Made by a program: the position numbers and the translations under genes
Source: Polytrichum commune
Taxonomy: Eukaryota > Streptophyta > Polytrichopsida > Polytrichales > Polytrichaceae
DNA length: 45,857 nucleotides
Assembly (NCBI GenBank): GCA_950295325.1
Contig: OX485809.1
Span: forward strand, 32,194,144 to 32,240,000
Reading direction: 5' to 3'
Shown: piece by piece, positions 44,251 to 45,857 of the stretch
How positions within the stretch are numbered: the stretch's first letter is position 1
How the letters are laid out: every line of letters begins with the position of its first letter
The notes under the pieces: model-generated
What the model was told of the DNA's origin: nothing
Database searches by the model: none
What the model saw: the letters and a program-made list of their open reading frames with translations, nothing else

Positions 44251-45857
44251 TTGTTTGACATGTCTTCGAACATTTTATTAGCCATTCAAAACTTGTGTAG
44301 CCTACTGTGTAATCTCGTGTCGATACTTCGAATATGTTTTGAATGTGAGTCAATTATATGACATTAATGAATATGGACACGTTCTTGAACATTTTGGAGG
44401 CGTTTTTGCATCTAGGCAAGTAAATGTGGGACATGTCCAATTAGAATTGAAATGGACACAAAAATAAAAATAAAAATAAAACTTTTTTCTTTAAATATGT
44501 GCATCTTATAATCTATTGTTTCACTTTGAGTACTTGGGAAATGTGTTTTCTAAGGAATAAATTTCTTAAAGAAACCCGTATTTGGCAATGACCACCCATA
44601 TCAAATGTTGGCTAAACTCACATTCAAGGGTCTAGAAGAAAAATGGTCACCCTAAAAATAATAATACAACCATCAACAAGGCAACGCCAACCAAATACTA
44701 AATTCAAACACCCCCTTAATTATTTCGGGATTGGATTTTCATGGCTTAATCTCGATGGTCAAAACACCCTCAAATGATATAAGAATAAAATATCAATGCC
44801 TTCAATACTACTATATCTTATCCATGAGGATGATTTGAGAAGAATCCCAAACTAACACCCACTTTAATGTCCCCAATTGAGCACGTGAAAATTGTTATAA
44901 ATTCTACTTTTCTCTTCACATGATCCTTTATGGGTTAAACCATATTTAAGTGTACCCAGAAAGCAACTTTTTTAAAAATTATTTTAGTGCTACTTTTGTT
45001 TCTAGGGTAGGTGCACCTATTATTGCACTTTAGATGAATAGTTTGTAGTGAAGGAATTTCAAAAAAATAGTTTTTCGTATCAAAATGCTCAAAATCAAGT
45101 TATTTTTTAAGATATTTGCATCAAAAGCTTCAAAACAAAGCATCATATTACAAGGACAAAGGAATCCGAAATTGTCGGGAATCGAACATAGGTAGATGGT
45201 GGACCTCTATTGTCATTGTTCCTATTATTGTGCAAAAATGTACTTATTGTTATGCACCATACAACTAGGATGCCCCATACTTGGGAACAAAGGAATAATC
45301 CCCAATCCGAGATGAAGGTGCGGCAAGTGTGCAATTATAAAGTCAAGGTGTGCAAGTATAGGTGCATGTGCAATCATAGGTACTTACCCTTAAGTAAAAT
45401 TAAAGTATATTTGGACATATTACTTGTCTAAAAATAATAAGGGATGTGCACTTGGGGGGAAAAATATCAAACGACAATAGCAAAAGCAACAACACAACAA
45501 CCACAACTTCAAATGTTTGCATTTCATGCTCGCCAACCACCATGTTTGTGTAGTTTTGCGATATAAATTGTAGTCATAATGGCGGTTGGAATTATCCAAC
45601 TTCATGCATAAATCCAAATATACTTAAATCCCAATTCTATACATAGTATACATTGTTCTGCCTTGGTCGCGACCCCAATTGGAGTGACCCAACATGTTGC
45701 TTGCGGGAATGGACCTTGGCGTGATGGCCAAGACTCGCAAGGCGACAAGGCGATGACCACCTATATCAAGGGGTGGGTAATGCTAGAGAGGTGCTAACGG
45801 ACCACATTGAGCCTCGTGAAGGCTAAGTGTGGTGGTTTTCTCGAAAGGAGCCCGACA
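44251..45857. other. no gene recognised; element cut by the window edge
   Basis: AT-rich up to 45650. The last 200 bases (from CCTTGGTCGCGACC at about 45661) are clearly GC-richer and may be the start of a different element that continues beyond the window. Confidence 0.3.

Overview
The window looks like nuclear DNA of a land plant. It is AT-rich, has no long open reading frame, and is crowded with diverged short transposons, one LINE and many homopolymer runs. The only gene I can support is a three-exon gene on the minus strand (22306-23484) for a CLE peptide hormone precursor. It has a signal peptide exon, a short middle exon and a last exon that ends in the dodecapeptide RMVPTGPNPLHN. CLE genes of this kind belong to land plants, and the intron structure rules out a bacterial window. 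Which plant lineage it is cannot be read from this sequence.

Layout: 1-19720 is transposon-dominated intergenic DNA. It holds a hAT-like MITE family (called A here; about 230 bp, CAATG-type ends, 8-bp target duplications), PIF/Harbinger-like MITEs (E, E' and F; GGGCCA or GGGG ends, TTA target), foldback elements (G, K, C), a decayed transposase-like reading frame near 8.9-9.6 kb, and a widespread diverged repeat (B) that has become a tandem array at 18.7-19.7 kb. From 19720 to 24875 repeats become rare. This gene island carries the CLE gene and its GC-richer, simple-repeat-rich upstream region, plus a pair of SINE-like repeats. From 24876 to 45857 transposons dominate again. This part has a 243-bp tandem array of family A, a family A copy split by a 5'-truncated RNase H LINE that is itself hit by a LINE 3' fragment, further A, B, C, E, F and K elements, a strong 26-bp hairpin at 33.7 kb, and a 136-bp tandem array at 41.8-42.15 kb.

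The CLE gene is a self-contained secreted-signal gene. The rest of the window records layered transposition. Several insertions can be ordered in time by nesting (G into A; LINE fragment into LINE into A; LINE fragment into E), and several A copies keep clear target duplications, which fixes the element ends exactly. Repeat families are named with letters only for this annotation. I matched nothing against a database.
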